DNA of 64,000 nt from Jiangella asiatica (GTDB taxonomy: Bacteria; Actinomycetota; Actinomycetes; Jiangellales; Jiangellaceae), in contig NZ_SMKZ01000008.1 in assembly GCF_004349065.1 (NCBI RefSeq), forward strand, positions 62,001 through 126,000. Reading direction: 5' to 3'. Shown one piece after another: positions 17,373-25,323 of the stretch. The notes under the pieces were generated by a model, which saw only the letters and a program-made list of their open reading frames with translations, searched no databases and was not told the DNA's origin. Position 1 is the stretch's first letter; each line of letters starts with the position of its first letter. The position numbers and the translations under genes were made by a program.

Positions 17373-18275
17373 GTGGTGACAGGGCACACTCCTCGAGTTC
17401 GACCGCTGCGGCGGCCGGACGAGTCGATGTCGCTGCTCAACGATCTTTTCGCCAAGCCGCTGGAGCCGGGATACGAGGAGGCCGCGGCGCGCGACCGGGC
17501 CGCTGGCAAGCACCCCGGGGGCAACGGTCCCGGCGGCACGTCGTCGGGAGTCCGGCCCCGGCCACCGGTGCGGTTCTCGCCGGCGCTGGCCCTCGGCATG
17601 GTCGCGCTGGGGCTGCTTGTCACGGCCGCTGTCCTGCAGGTTCGCGACACCGCTAATGTTGTCTCCTCGGAGCGGCAGGGGCTGATCGAGCAGATCTACG
17701 CTGAGGACGAGCGTGTCAGCCAACTCCAGGGCGACATCAACGCGCTGGAGTCGGAGATCAACAGTCTCGAGGAGACACTCCTGCAGGACTCCACGACCGG
17801 GCAGCAGGTGCGTGAGGAAGTCGAGGGTTTGCAGGCCAGTGCGGGGGCGATCGCGGTGACGGGGCCAGGGGTAGTGGTCACGGTGGACGACGCGGACGAG
17901 GCGGAGAGCGCCGACGAGCCCGGTCTGGCGCGCGTCCTCGACGTCGACCTGCGTCAGGTGGTCAACGGCCTGTGGGCGGCCGGCGCCGAGGCCGTCAGCA
18001 TCAACGGCGAGCGGATCACCGGTCTCACCGCCATCCGTTCGGCCGAGGGAATCGTACAGATCAACTACCGGCCCATGGCGGCGCCCTACGAGATCCAGGC
18101 CATCGGCGATCCCGAGGCGCTGCCCGGCCGGTTCGGCGACGGTTCCGGCGGCCAGTGGCTGCGCAGTGCCGCCAGCCAGAACGGCCTGCAGTTCAGCGTG
18201 CGCCGCGAGGACTCGCTGACACTGTCGGCCGGCAACACGCCGCTGACCTACGCAACCCCGGGAGGAGCATCGTGA
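17373..18275 (+). CDS. DUF881 protein (Rv1823-like)
   Basis: The 300-residue protein has a Pro/Gly-rich cytoplasmic N-terminus, one membrane helix (about 67-88) and an external coiled coil (about 95-135). The DUF881 domain follows: GAIAVTGPGVVVTVDDADE, VVNGLWAAGAEAVSINGERI and YEIQAIGDPEALPG. GTG 17373 is used; ATG 17427 (MSLLNDLF) is an alternative. Its stop overlaps the start of the next gene. DUF881 proteins flank a small basic membrane protein in nearly all Actinobacteria and may have an envelope role, but biochemical data are lacking. Confidence 0.88.
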   Translation: MVTGHTPRVRPLRRPDESMSLLNDLFAKPLEPGYEEAAARDRAAGKHPGGNGPGGTSSGVRPRPPVRFSPALALGMVALGLLVTAAVLQVRDTANVVSSERQGLIEQIYAEDERVSQLQGDINALESEINSLEETLLQDSTTGQQVREEVEGLQASAGAIAVTGPGVVVTVDDADEAESADEPGLARVLDVDLRQVVNGLWAAGAEAVSINGERITGLTAIRSAEGIVQINYRPMAAPYEIQAIGDPEALPGRFGDGSGGQWLRSAASQNGLQFSVRREDSLTLSAGNTPLTYATPGGAS

Positions 18276-18604
18276 TCCCGGCCATCGGTCTGCTCGTCGG
18301 AATCCTCGCCGGCGTCTTCTTCGACGTGTCCGTGCCGTTGGAGCTGCAGCCGTATCTGCCGATCGCCATCGTCGCCGCGCTGGACGCGGTGTTCGGCGGC
18401 GTCCGGGCGGTCATGGAGGGCATCTTCAACGACAAGGTCTTCGTGGTGTCCTTCATCGCCAACGTTCTCATCGCGGCGTTCATCGTGTTCCTCGGTGACC
18501 AGCTCGGCGTGGGCTCGCAGCTGTCGACGGCGGTGATCGTCGTCCTGGGCATCCGCATCTTCACCAACGTCGCGACGATCAGGCGGCATCTGTTCCATGC
18601 CTGA
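18272..18604 (+). CDS. small basic protein family (Rv1824-like) membrane protein
   Basis: The 110-residue protein starts at GTG 18272, just after GGAGGAG, and overlaps the upstream stop as GTGA. Three hydrophobic helices cover most of the sequence: IPAIGLLVGILAGVFFDV, VVSFIANVLIAAFIVFLG and a third helix near the C-terminus. The central DAVFGGVRAVMEGIFNDKVF is the diagnostic conserved segment of the DUF1290/sbp family. It is always found between the two DUF881 genes, suggesting one membrane complex. Confidence 0.9.
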   Translation: MIPAIGLLVGILAGVFFDVSVPLELQPYLPIAIVAALDAVFGGVRAVMEGIFNDKVFVVSFIANVLIAAFIVFLGDQLGVGSQLSTAVIVVLGIRIFTNVATIRRHLFHA

Positions 18605-19862
18605 CCGTCACGACAGCCTCGACGACGCCCGCGGCGCGCCGGACCTCGACGACGTCCGCGAGGTCGACTCCGTCCGCGAGCCCGAGGACGTCCGTGACGA
18701 CGACGCCGCGCCGGACGCCGTCGACGACGAGGTGACCGACGCGCGCGGTCCCGCGGCCGAGGGCGACGACCACGGCGACGAGGTCGGCTCGCCGGACACG
18801 GACGACGACGACACGGACGACGACGACACGGACGACGACGACACGGACGAGAGGGCCGGCGCGCCGGAGGCCGACAGGGCCGGCTCGCCCGACGCGGACG
18901 GCGGCACGGACACGAGCGCCGGACCGGTCGCACCCGATGGCGTCGCCGCACCGGAGGACGCGGTCACTCCTCCCACGTCGGCGCGTTTCGTCCCGAGCCG
19001 GCCGACCGGCGGCGACCGCCCGCGGTCGGCGGGCAGCCACGCCCGGGTGCACACCGAGCCGGAGAAGGACGCCTTGCCGTCCGGCCCGCCGCCGCGCTTC
19101 ACCCCGGCGGCGCCCTCGGGCACCCGCCGGCTCTGGAAGGCCATCACCCAGCGGCCCGACCTCGGCCACGTCGGGGTGGGCCTGCTGGTCGCCCTGCTGG
19201 GCTTCGGCGCCGTCGTGCAGGTGCGCGCGGACGACGACGACACGCTGGCCAACGCCCGGCGCGACGATCTCGTCCAGATCCTCGACGGGCTGCGCCGCCA
19301 GGCCGACCGTCTCGACGACCACGTCGCCGAGCTCGAGGTCGACCGTCGCGACCTCGTCAGCGGCGCCGACACCGAGGCGGAGGCGCTGGAGCTGGCACAG
19401 GAGCGGGCCCGCTCAGTCGGCGTCCTGGCCGGCACCGTGCCGGCGACGGGCTCCGGCATCATCATGACCATCACCGACCCCGACCACCAGGTCCACGCCG
19501 TCCTGATGCTCCAGGCGATCAACGAGCTGCGGGTGGCCGGCGCCGAAGCGATCCAGATCCGCGGGCGTGGCAACGACACTGCGGTGCGGGTCATCGCCGA
19601 CACCGCGTTCGAGAACCCCGAGCCCGGCGTGCTGCGCGTCGGTGGGGTCGACATGGAGCCGCCGTACGAGATCGTCGCGATCGGCGATCCGCGCGAGCTG
19701 TCCGGTGCCATGACGTTCGCCGAAGGCATCGTCCAGCGCATCGAGGACGAGGACGCCGACGCCACCGTCACCGAGTATGACGAGCTGACCGTCGACGTGT
19801 TGCACGAGCCGCGATCGCCTAAGTACGCTCACCCGGCGCCGGATGACGAGGACGACGAATGA
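18597..19862 (+). CDS. second DUF881 protein with long acidic N-terminus (Rv1825-like)
   Basis: The 421-residue protein starts at ATG 18597, overlapping the previous stop. The first 130 residues are a highly acidic, disordered Asp/Glu-rich tail containing a TDDDD repeat. A membrane helix follows near 195-215, then a coiled coil and the DUF881 domain, with GSGIIMTITDPDHQ, INELRVAGAEAIQIRG and YEIVAIGDPRELSG. Homologues usually have a shorter N-terminus. It likely acts with the upstream DUF881 and small basic proteins. Confidence 0.88.
   Translation: MPDRHDSLDDARGAPDLDDVREVDSVREPEDVRDDDAAPDAVDDEVTDARGPAAEGDDHGDEVGSPDTDDDDTDDDDTDDDDTDERAGAPEADRAGSPDADGGTDTSAGPVAPDGVAAPEDAVTPPTSARFVPSRPTGGDRPRSAGSHARVHTEPEKDALPSGPPPRFTPAAPSGTRRLWKAITQRPDLGHVGVGLLVALLGFGAVVQVRADDDDTLANARRDDLVQILDGLRRQADRLDDHVAELEVDRRDLVSGADTEAEALELAQERARSVGVLAGTVPATGSGIIMTITDPDHQVHAVLMLQAINELRVAGAEAIQIRGRGNDTAVRVIADTAFENPEPGVLRVGGVDMEPPYEIVAIGDPRELSGAMTFAEGIVQRIEDEDADATVTEYDELTVDVLHEPRSPKYAHPAPDDEDDE
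18798..18850 (+). repeat. 15-bp in-frame minisatellite (TDDDD units)
   Basis: The unit ACGGACGACGACGAC is repeated three times in perfect register (18798-18842), with a partial fourth copy. It encodes TDDDD repeats in the acidic tail of the DUF881 protein and may vary in copy number between strains. Confidence 0.85.
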
Positions 19863-19944
19863 GCCCATGCCGGCCGTCCCCACCACCGAGCCCCACCGAC
19901 ACCCCGTCAACCGGCAGCGCGTGCCGGAAAGGAGGCAGTTTTCG

Positions 19945-20331
19945 TTGTATCCCGACGACCTGAGGTACACACCGGAGCACGAGTGGGTGCGCACCCCCGG
20001 CGAGGCCGAGGGCAGTGTGCGCGTCGGCATCACCCACTTCGCCCAGGAGCAGCTCGGCGACATCGTCTACGTCCAGCTGCCGGCCGTCGGCGACGAGATC
20101 ACCGCCGGTGAGGTGTGCGGGGAACTGGAGTCCACGAAGAGCGTGAGCGAACTCTTCGCGCCGGTCACGGGCAGCGTCGTGGCCCGCAACGACGACCTGG
20201 ACGCCGCACCGGAGCAGGTGAACGCCGACCCCTACGGCGCGGGGTGGATGCTGGAGATCGTGCCGGCCGACCCCGTCGCCGTCGAGCAGTTGCTGACTGC
20301 CGAGGACTACCGCACCCAGGTGGAGGGATGA
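19945..20331 (+). CDS. gcvH: glycine cleavage system H protein
   Basis: The 128-residue lipoyl carrier is read from TTG 19945, because AAAGGAGG lies 9 bases upstream, although the frame is open further back. It begins LYPDDLRYTPEHEWV and contains GITHFAQEQLGDIVYVQLP; the lipoylation site is Lys65 in ELESTKSVSEL. It shuttles the aminomethyl group between the P, T and L proteins. As in mycobacteria, it sits in the DUF881-garA block and not with gcvT. Confidence 0.93.
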   Translation: MYPDDLRYTPEHEWVRTPGEAEGSVRVGITHFAQEQLGDIVYVQLPAVGDEITAGEVCGELESTKSVSELFAPVTGSVVARNDDLDAAPEQVNADPYGAGWMLEIVPADPVAVEQLLTAEDYRTQVEG

Positions 20332-20353
20332 CACTCGTGTGAGAACCACGACG

Positions 20354-20388
20354 CCGCCAGGGGCCGATGGCCAGTTGACCCCTGGCGG
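20354..20388. terminator. hairpin after gcvH
   Basis: CCGCCAGGGG (20354-20363) pairs with CCCCTGGCGG (20379-20388). It may end gcvH transcripts; it also overlaps the -35 of the candidate garA promoter. Confidence 0.45.
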
Positions 20389-20404
20389 GGGGCGGTTCTA
20401 GGTT
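20375..20404 (+). promoter_or_regulatory. candidate garA promoter
   Basis: TTGACC (20375-20380) and TAGGTT (20399-20404) are separated by 18 bases, about 100 bases before the garA start. This would allow garA and the merR gene to be transcribed apart from gcvH. Confidence 0.45.
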
Positions 20405-20505
20405 GCCAGAATCCGAAAACCCTCAGGCGCTGGTCGAGGGTCGTGAGACACTCGTAGCGCCGCCGACTCGAGTCGCGGGGAGACCCGTGGCGGGAGGCCA
20501 TGCCG

Positions 20506-21042
20506 ATGCCGTTCTGCACCCAGTGCGGTCACCAAAACCCGTCCGACGCGAAGTTCTGCTCCCAGTGTGGAACCCCGCTGGTCCGGCCGATGCAGCCGGC
20601 CGAGACGGGGGGTGACGCCACGAGCACCATGGCGATGGTCCGCGAGGAGACGGCGCAGGTCCAGCCGGACGATGGTGGTGACCTCGCCGCCGCCGACCAG
20701 GCCGCCGTCGACGCCCTGCCCGAGGGCAGCGCGCTGCTCGTCGTCCTGCGCGGCCCCAACGCCGGGAGCCGGTTCCTGCTCGACACCGACGTGGTGAGCG
20801 CCGGCCGGCACCCGGACTCCGACATCTTCCTCGACGACGTCACCGTCTCACGCCGGCACGCGGAGTTCCGGCGGATGCCCGGCGGCTTCGTCGTCTCCGA
20901 CGTCGGTAGCCTCAACGGCACCTACGTCAACCGCGACCGTATCGACGAGGTGGCCCTCAACAACGGCGACGAGGTGCAGATCGGCAAGTACCGGCTCGTC
21001 TACTACTCCAGCCAGCACGGGTTCGGAGGCGGGCCCAGGTGA
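20506..21042 (+). CDS. garA: GarA/OdhI-like FHA protein with N-terminal zinc ribbon
   Basis: The 178-residue protein starts at ATG 20506 (GGGAGG is 8 bases upstream; ATG 20500 is too close to it). The C-terminal FHA domain (about 75-165) keeps SAGRHPDSDIFLDDVTVSRR, SLNGTYVN and NNGDEVQIG, matching GarA/OdhI, which inhibits 2-oxoglutarate dehydrogenase and controls glutamate metabolism when unphosphorylated. The N-terminus differs: a CTQC/CSQC zinc ribbon, and no ETTS phosphorylation motif; DATSTMAM lies where that motif would be expected. The gene overlaps the next merR by 4 bases. Confidence 0.88.
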   Translation: MPFCTQCGHQNPSDAKFCSQCGTPLVRPMQPAETGGDATSTMAMVREETAQVQPDDGGDLAAADQAAVDALPEGSALLVVLRGPNAGSRFLLDTDVVSAGRHPDSDIFLDDVTVSRRHAEFRRMPGGFVVSDVGSLNGTYVNRDRIDEVALNNGDEVQIGKYRLVYYSSQHGFGGGPR

Positions 21043-21773
21043 GTCCGGCGCAGGCTCGTGCGGGCGGCGGGGCCCGCCGCGACGCTGCGCCGGCCGACCA
21101 GACCATGAGCATCGGCGAGGTGCTGGCGCAACTGCGGCCGGACTTCGCCGATGTCACCATTTCCAAGATCAGGTTCCTGGAGACCGAGGGCCTGGTCGAG
21201 CCGCAGCGGTCGCCGTCGGGGTATCGGCGCTTCACCCCGGACGACGTCGCGCGGCTGCGCTACGTCCTCACCGTGCAGCGCGACCACTACCTCCCGCTGC
21301 GAGTGATCAAGGAGCAGCTCGCGCAGCTCGATCGCGGCATGGAGCTGGTCACCGACGGCGGCAGCACGGTCACGCCCTACACATCGGCGGCCGGCCCGAA
21401 CGACGAGGTCGTGCTCACGCGCTCGTCGCTGCTGGAGGCCGCGGCCATCAACGAGGAACTGCTGGCCGAGCTGGAGTCCTTCGGGCTGATCACCCCGCGG
21501 CGCGGCGGCCGCTACGACGCCGACGCCCTGCTGATCGCCCGCACCGTCGGCGAATTGTCCGACTACGGCCTGCAGCCGCGCCACCTGCGCGCCGTGCGCA
21601 GCGCCGCCGAGCGTGAGGTAGACCTGGTCGAGCAGGTGGTGGCGACGCTGTTCCGACAACGCGGCGCCGACTCCCGCGGCCGCGCCGAGGAGACCGCCGC
21701 CGACGTCGCCCGGCTCACCCTGCGCCTGCACGCCGCGCTCGTCGACGCCGGCATCCGCCGCCTCTCGCGATGA
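21039..21773 (+). CDS. MerR-family regulator (Rv1828-like)
   Basis: The 244-residue protein starts at GTG 21039, overlapping garA. The N-terminal MerR HTH (about 23-95) reads MSIGEVLAQLRPDFADVTIS followed by KIRFLETEGLVEPQRSPSGY and RRF. The C-terminal domain, with SSLLEAAAINEELLAELESFGLI, resembles M. tuberculosis Rv1828, an atypical MerR without metal ligands that binds its own promoter and a signal not yet known. There is no Cys cluster for metal sensing here. Confidence 0.87.
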   Translation: MSPAQARAGGGARRDAAPADQTMSIGEVLAQLRPDFADVTISKIRFLETEGLVEPQRSPSGYRRFTPDDVARLRYVLTVQRDHYLPLRVIKEQLAQLDRGMELVTDGGSTVTPYTSAAGPNDEVVLTRSSLLEAAAINEELLAELESFGLITPRRGGRYDADALLIARTVGELSDYGLQPRHLRAVRSAAEREVDLVEQVVATLFRQRGADSRGRAEETAADVARLTLRLHAALVDAGIRRLSR

Positions 21774-22646
21774 CTCCCCGCCCGCCGAGGGCCCGCACCG
21801 TGCCCCGTCGCTCGACGTGTCCCGTAGGCCCTCACCGACACCGCCCCGCCGTGGCCGCGTGATCATCAACGATCCGCGACATCACCAGGCGTTCCCGCGC
21901 TTCACCAGGCTCACAACCATGGTGGAGCACACAGCATCCTGGTGACGTACCGGATCGTCGATGATCACGAGGCACAGCGGGCCCGGGAACCGTGCCCACA
22001 CCCCTGCCGTCCCCCTGATGGTTTCCGCCGTACGCCGGCGCCGGGCGGGTCGAGAGCGGCCCAAACCACAACCGGCAGCGACCAGCGGTTGTGCTCTGAC
22101 CCGCCCGGTGGCGGGCGGACAATCGGGCAGCATGGGGACTGCGAACCCTCGATCGCGCGCAACGGCGGCCGTGATCAACGGCACCACGGGATGGTGAGGG
22201 CCGCTGGTCCGTCACCCCCCGCTAAACACCGCCCATACCGGGGCGCCGGGGACGTCGCCCCAGATCGGCCGGCCTTGCGCCGTTCGACCGGTGCCCGGTC
22301 GCCCCTGCGCCGTCGGCCCTGGGCCCGGCGCGACACGAATGGCCGGCGCCGCTCCGGCCCATGTGGCCAGGGTCAGCGGATACCGGCGAACCGAGCACAA
22401 GGCCGGGCAGCATTCGTCGGATGCTCCGGTCTCCGCCGCTGGGGCAGCTATGGCGACCGTCGCCGCGGTTCGGGGTCCGCCGGGCTCGGCGTCGGACGGT
22501 CGTGGACAATGGTCGCGCTGCCGCCCGCCGAACATTTCCGAGATCAACCAGGACGGGGCGCAGGTCGGCGGGTGGTGCCGGGGTCGTGACCACATCGGCA
22601 TCGTCGTCCCCGTGAGTCGACCGCCGGGCGGGGGTACTGTTGAAGA
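21774..22646. other. gene-poor interval with one type A repeat
   Basis: This 873-base interval between two genes of the Rv1828-Rv1829-like block contains the palindromic element at 21858-21969. The rest is GC-rich and includes short GC-rich repeats around 22260-22330, but no frame on either strand has family motifs or a convincing ribosome site. In M. tuberculosis this gap is much shorter. Confidence 0.55.
21858..21969. repeat. full type A palindromic element (112 bp)
   Basis: The outer 32-base arms 21858-21889 and 21938-21969 match at about 27 positions and begin CGTGATCATCAACGATCC. The middle contains CACCAGGCTCACAACCATGG. The copy at 34088-34196 is the reverse complement of this sequence with about 90% identity by eye. 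Confidence 0.88.
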
Positions 22647-23126
22647 GTGCGTGAGCTAGACGTCGTGGGCGTCCGTGTCGAGATGCCGTCGAACCAGCCG
22701 ATCGTTCTCTTGCGTGAGGTAGGAGGCGATCGGTTCCTGCCGATCTGGATCGGGGCGGTCGAGGCGACGGCCATCGCGTTCGCCCAGCAGGGCATCGTTC
22801 CACCGCGGCCGATGACGCACGACTTGTTCAAGGACGTGCTCGACGCGGTGGGGGTCACGCTCGAGCAGGTGCGCATCACCGAGGTGCGCGACAACACCTA
22901 CTATGCCGAGCTGGTGCTGTCCGGCGGCGTCGAGATCAGCTCGCGCCCGTCGGACTCCATCGCGCTTGCGCTGCGTACCGGCACGCCCATCTACGCCGCC
23001 GAGCCGCTGTTGGACGAGGTCGGCGTGCTCATGGCCGACCCGGACTCCGACGAGCAGCAGGAGGACGAGGTGGCCCGCTTCCGGGCGTTCCTCGAGGAAG
23101 TGACCCCGGAGGACTTCAGCGGCTGA
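22647..23126 (+). CDS. DUF151 bifunctional nuclease family protein (Rv1829-like)
   Basis: The 159-residue protein starts at GTG 22647. It contains the DUF151 signatures LPIWIGAVEATAIAFAQQG, RPMTHDLFKDVLDAVG and SSRPSDSIALALRTGTPIYA. Family members have DNase/RNase activity in some bacteria and a stress role in plants; in Actinobacteria the gene is invariably beside the two MerR genes. The acidic C-terminus (DSDEQQEDE) is typical. Confidence 0.9.
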   Translation: MRELDVVGVRVEMPSNQPIVLLREVGGDRFLPIWIGAVEATAIAFAQQGIVPPRPMTHDLFKDVLDAVGVTLEQVRITEVRDNTYYAELVLSGGVEISSRPSDSIALALRTGTPIYAAEPLLDEVGVLMADPDSDEQQEDEVARFRAFLEEVTPEDFSG

Positions 23127-23148
23127 GCGGTGACATGATCGGTGTGAC

Positions 23149-23268
23149 GCGTGTTACGAGTGTGACTGCTGTGTCTTCGGCTCTCGAGCTGAAGTTGAGC
23201 TTGAGACTTGCCGCGTGTTGCATTGACCCCTGTCGGGACCGGGCCTAACGTCACTCGTGTAACACGCG
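23149..23268. promoter_or_regulatory. promoter and paired MerR-type operators before the second merR
   Basis: GCGTGTTACGAGTGTGAC at 23149-23166 recurs inverted as GTCACTCGTGTAACACGCG at 23250-23268, which contains the dyad CGTGT-A-ACACG. TTGACC (23223-23228) and TAACGT (23246-23251) form a -35/-10 pair 17 bases apart, so the second operator overlaps the transcription start. This fits autoregulation by the downstream MerR protein. Confidence 0.55.
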
Positions 23269-23329
23269 GGCCACGTCGGTCGGGGGAGCGGCGGCGGGCG
23301 CACTGGGTTTGGACGATGAAGGGGTCGGC

Positions 23330-23944
23330 GTGAGCGCAGACAGCACATCCGGTACCGGTACGGCAGGCGACGCCGGCCGGTCCGCGGCCGCGGCCGGCCG
23401 CGCCGCGTCCAAGCAGGGGCTTCTCTTCGAGGGCATGGTCGGTCCGGTCCCTGAGGACGTCGGTTACCGCGGTCCCACCGCCTGCAGCGCCGCCGGCATC
23501 ACCTACCGGCAGCTGGACTACTGGGCGCGCACCGGACTGGTCGAGCCGTCCATCCGCGGTGCCGCGGGGTCGGGCAGCCAGCGGCTGTACTCCTTCCGCG
23601 ACATCCTGGTGCTCAAGATCGTGAAGCGGTTGCTGGACACCGGCGTGTCCCTGCAGCAGATCCGCCAGGCCGTCCAGCACCTGCGCGACCGCGGTGTCGA
23701 GGACCTCGCCGGCATCACCCTGATGAGCGACGGCGCCAGCGTCTACGAGTGCACCTCCGCCGACGAGGTGGTCGACCTCGTCCAGGGCGGGCAGGGGGTG
23801 TTCGGCATCGCCGTGGGCCGGGTGTGGCGCGAGATCGAGGCCACGCTGGTCGAGCTCCCCGCCGAGCGGCCGGGCGAGCCGCCCGCGGAGCACCCCGGCG
23901 ACCAGCTCGCCGCCCGCCGTCGCGCCCGCGCCGCCGGCGCCTGA
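23330..23944 (+). CDS. MerR-family regulator (Rv1830-like)
   Basis: The 204-residue protein starts at GTG 23330 (GAAGGGG 6 bases upstream); TTG 23309 is an alternative. After a Gly/Ala-rich tail, the HTH reads GITYRQLDYWARTGLVEPSI and SGSQRLYSFRDILVLKIVKRLLDTGVSLQQIRQAV. The C-terminal part with SDGASVYECTSADEVVDLVQGGQGVFGIAVGRVW matches Rv1830, which has been linked to growth control in mycobacteria. Its promoter carries two inverted copies of a candidate operator. Confidence 0.87.
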   Translation: MSADSTSGTGTAGDAGRSAAAAGRAASKQGLLFEGMVGPVPEDVGYRGPTACSAAGITYRQLDYWARTGLVEPSIRGAAGSGSQRLYSFRDILVLKIVKRLLDTGVSLQQIRQAVQHLRDRGVEDLAGITLMSDGASVYECTSADEVVDLVQGGQGVFGIAVGRVWREIEATLVELPAERPGEPPAEHPGDQLAARRRARAAGA

Positions 23945-23998
23945 CGCGCACCGCATCGCACCACGACCCACCCGCACCCGGCTCTCGTCGGGTTCGGA

Positions 23999-24075
23999 AT
24001 GATCACGTTCACCACGAAATTCCGTGTCGCACCATGCTTGCGAGCATGGTGCGACACGCAGAATCCTTGTGACGG
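23999..24075. repeat. type B palindromic element with 16-bp central hairpin
   Basis: It begins ATGATCACGTTCACCACG and has a perfect central hairpin: 24023-24038 (CGTGTCGCACCATGCT) pairs with 24043-24058 around TGCG. Its right end has diverged. It lies between the convergent merR and hydroquinone-reductase genes, where it may also terminate transcription. It faces an inverted copy at 25245-25323. Confidence 0.82.
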
Positions 24076-24196
24076 CCGACCGCAACAGCGCAACGAAGGC
24101 AACAGCCGCAACGAAGGCAACAGCCGCGCCGGGCCGAACGCCGTCTACGCGTTGGCAGCACCCCGGGTGACGCCGGGCCGAACGCCGTCGACGTCG

Positions 24197-25180
24197 TCAG
24201 GGGAGAGCAGAGACGTCCGGCGGCGGAGTGCCGTCGCCGAACGGGGTGCCGCCCAGCGCCTCTCGGCCGTGCGGCTCGGTCCAGCCGGACAGGTCCGGCC
24301 CGGCCGGCACGATGCGCGACGGGTTCAGCTGGTGCAGCACCTGGTAGTAGTGCCGCTTGATGTGGTCGAAGTTCACCGTGCCGGCGAACCCGGGCGTTTG
24401 GTAGAGGTCTCGGGCGTACGCCCACAGCACCGGGTTCTCCGCCAGCTTCTCGCGGTTGCACTTGAAGTGCCCGTGGTAGACGGGGTCGAAGCGCACCAGC
24501 GTCGTGAACAGGCGAATGTCGGCCTCGGTGATGTGGTCGCCGACGAGGTAGCGACGGGCGGCCAGCCGAGACGTCAGCCAGTCCAGGCGCTCGAACAGCT
24601 CGCGGTAGGCCCGCTCGTAGGCCTCCTGTGACGAGGCGAAGCCGGCTCGGTACACGCCGTTGTTGACGTCGCGGAAGACCAGCTCGTTGACCTCGTCGAT
24701 CTCGTCGCGCCAGGCCTCGGGGTACAGGTCGGGCGCGCCCGACCGGTGGTGGGCGCGCCACTCGGTGCTGAAGTCCAGCGTGATGCGCGGGTAGTCGTTG
24801 GTGACGACCTGTCCGGTCGGCACGTCGACGACGGCGGGGACGCTGACGCCGCCGTCGTAGCCGGGGTCGGCGGCGGCATACGCCTCGGCCAGGAACTCGA
24901 TGCCGAGGATCGGGTCGCGGCCCTCGGAGTCGAGGGTGAACCGCCAGCTGCGCTCGTCCTGGATCGGGTCGGCGACGGCGAGGGAGATGGCGTCCTCCAA
25001 GCCGAGCAGCCGGCGGACGAGGACGGCGCGGCTGGCCCAGGGGCAGGCAAGGCTCACGACCAGCCGGTACCGCCCGGGCTCCGCCGGCCACGTCGAGCTG
25101 CCGTCGGCGGTGATGCGGGCGTCGAAGCGGTTGCCGCCGCGGACGAACTCGCCGGCGTCGTTCGTCGTCAGCTTCGTCAT
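24197..25180 (-). CDS. glutathionyl-hydroquinone reductase-type (Xi/omega GST) protein
   Basis: The 327-residue protein has Cys46 in LACPWASRAVLVRRLLGLED, the CPWA motif of S-glutathionyl-hydroquinone reductases. It also has ADPIQDERSWRFTLDS, VVTNDYPRITLDFSTEW, and the C-terminal domain with YLVGDHITEADIRLFTTLVRFDPVYHGHFKCN. The family removes thiol adducts from quinones with glutathione; most Actinobacteria lack glutathione, so the mycothiol adduct is a likely substrate. It interrupts the merR-gcvP synteny and is flanked by two inverted type B repeats. Confidence 0.88.
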   Translation of the reverse strand: MTKLTTNDAGEFVRGGNRFDARITADGSSTWPAEPGRYRLVVSLACPWASRAVLVRRLLGLEDAISLAVADPIQDERSWRFTLDSEGRDPILGIEFLAEAYAAADPGYDGGVSVPAVVDVPTGQVVTNDYPRITLDFSTEWRAHHRSGAPDLYPEAWRDEIDEVNELVFRDVNNGVYRAGFASSQEAYERAYRELFERLDWLTSRLAARRYLVGDHITEADIRLFTTLVRFDPVYHGHFKCNREKLAENPVLWAYARDLYQTPGFAGTVNFDHIKRHYYQVLHQLNPSRIVPAGPDLSGWTEPHGREALGGTPFGDGTPPPDVSALP

Positions 25181-25244
25181 ACTTCGACGCTACCCGGGCG
25201 CGGTCAACCCACGCGCCGCCTCAAGCCATTGGAACGTCGGGGAG

Positions 25245-25323
25245 CCCGCACCAGGCTTGCTCGCGCCTCACCAGGCTTACGAGCATGGTGCGACACGAAA
25301 TTTCGTGCTGAACGTGATCATTC
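25245..25323. repeat. type B palindromic element, inverted, with A-like left half
   Basis: The right end reads CACGAAATTTCGTGCTGAAC and then GTGATCATT, the reverse complement of the element at 23999. The left half (GCGCCTCACCAGGCTTACGA) resembles the interior of type A elements. It abuts the trkA stop codon at 25322-25324. Confidence 0.78.

Noticed and set aside
18608-19771. Long Ser/Arg-rich frame opposite the second DUF881 gene
   Set aside because: Reverse reading of the acidic TDDDD tail gives low-complexity Ser-rich protein; the + strand frame has the conserved domain.
21858-21969. Palindromic elements considered as CRISPR repeats
   Set aside because: Copies are kilobases apart, in both orientations, without spacers or cas genes.
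22212-22601. Minus-strand frame with repeated TAQGRP segments in the 21.8-22.6 kb gap
   Set aside because: No ribosome site, no motif, and frames on both strands are equally open as expected for GC-rich DNA.
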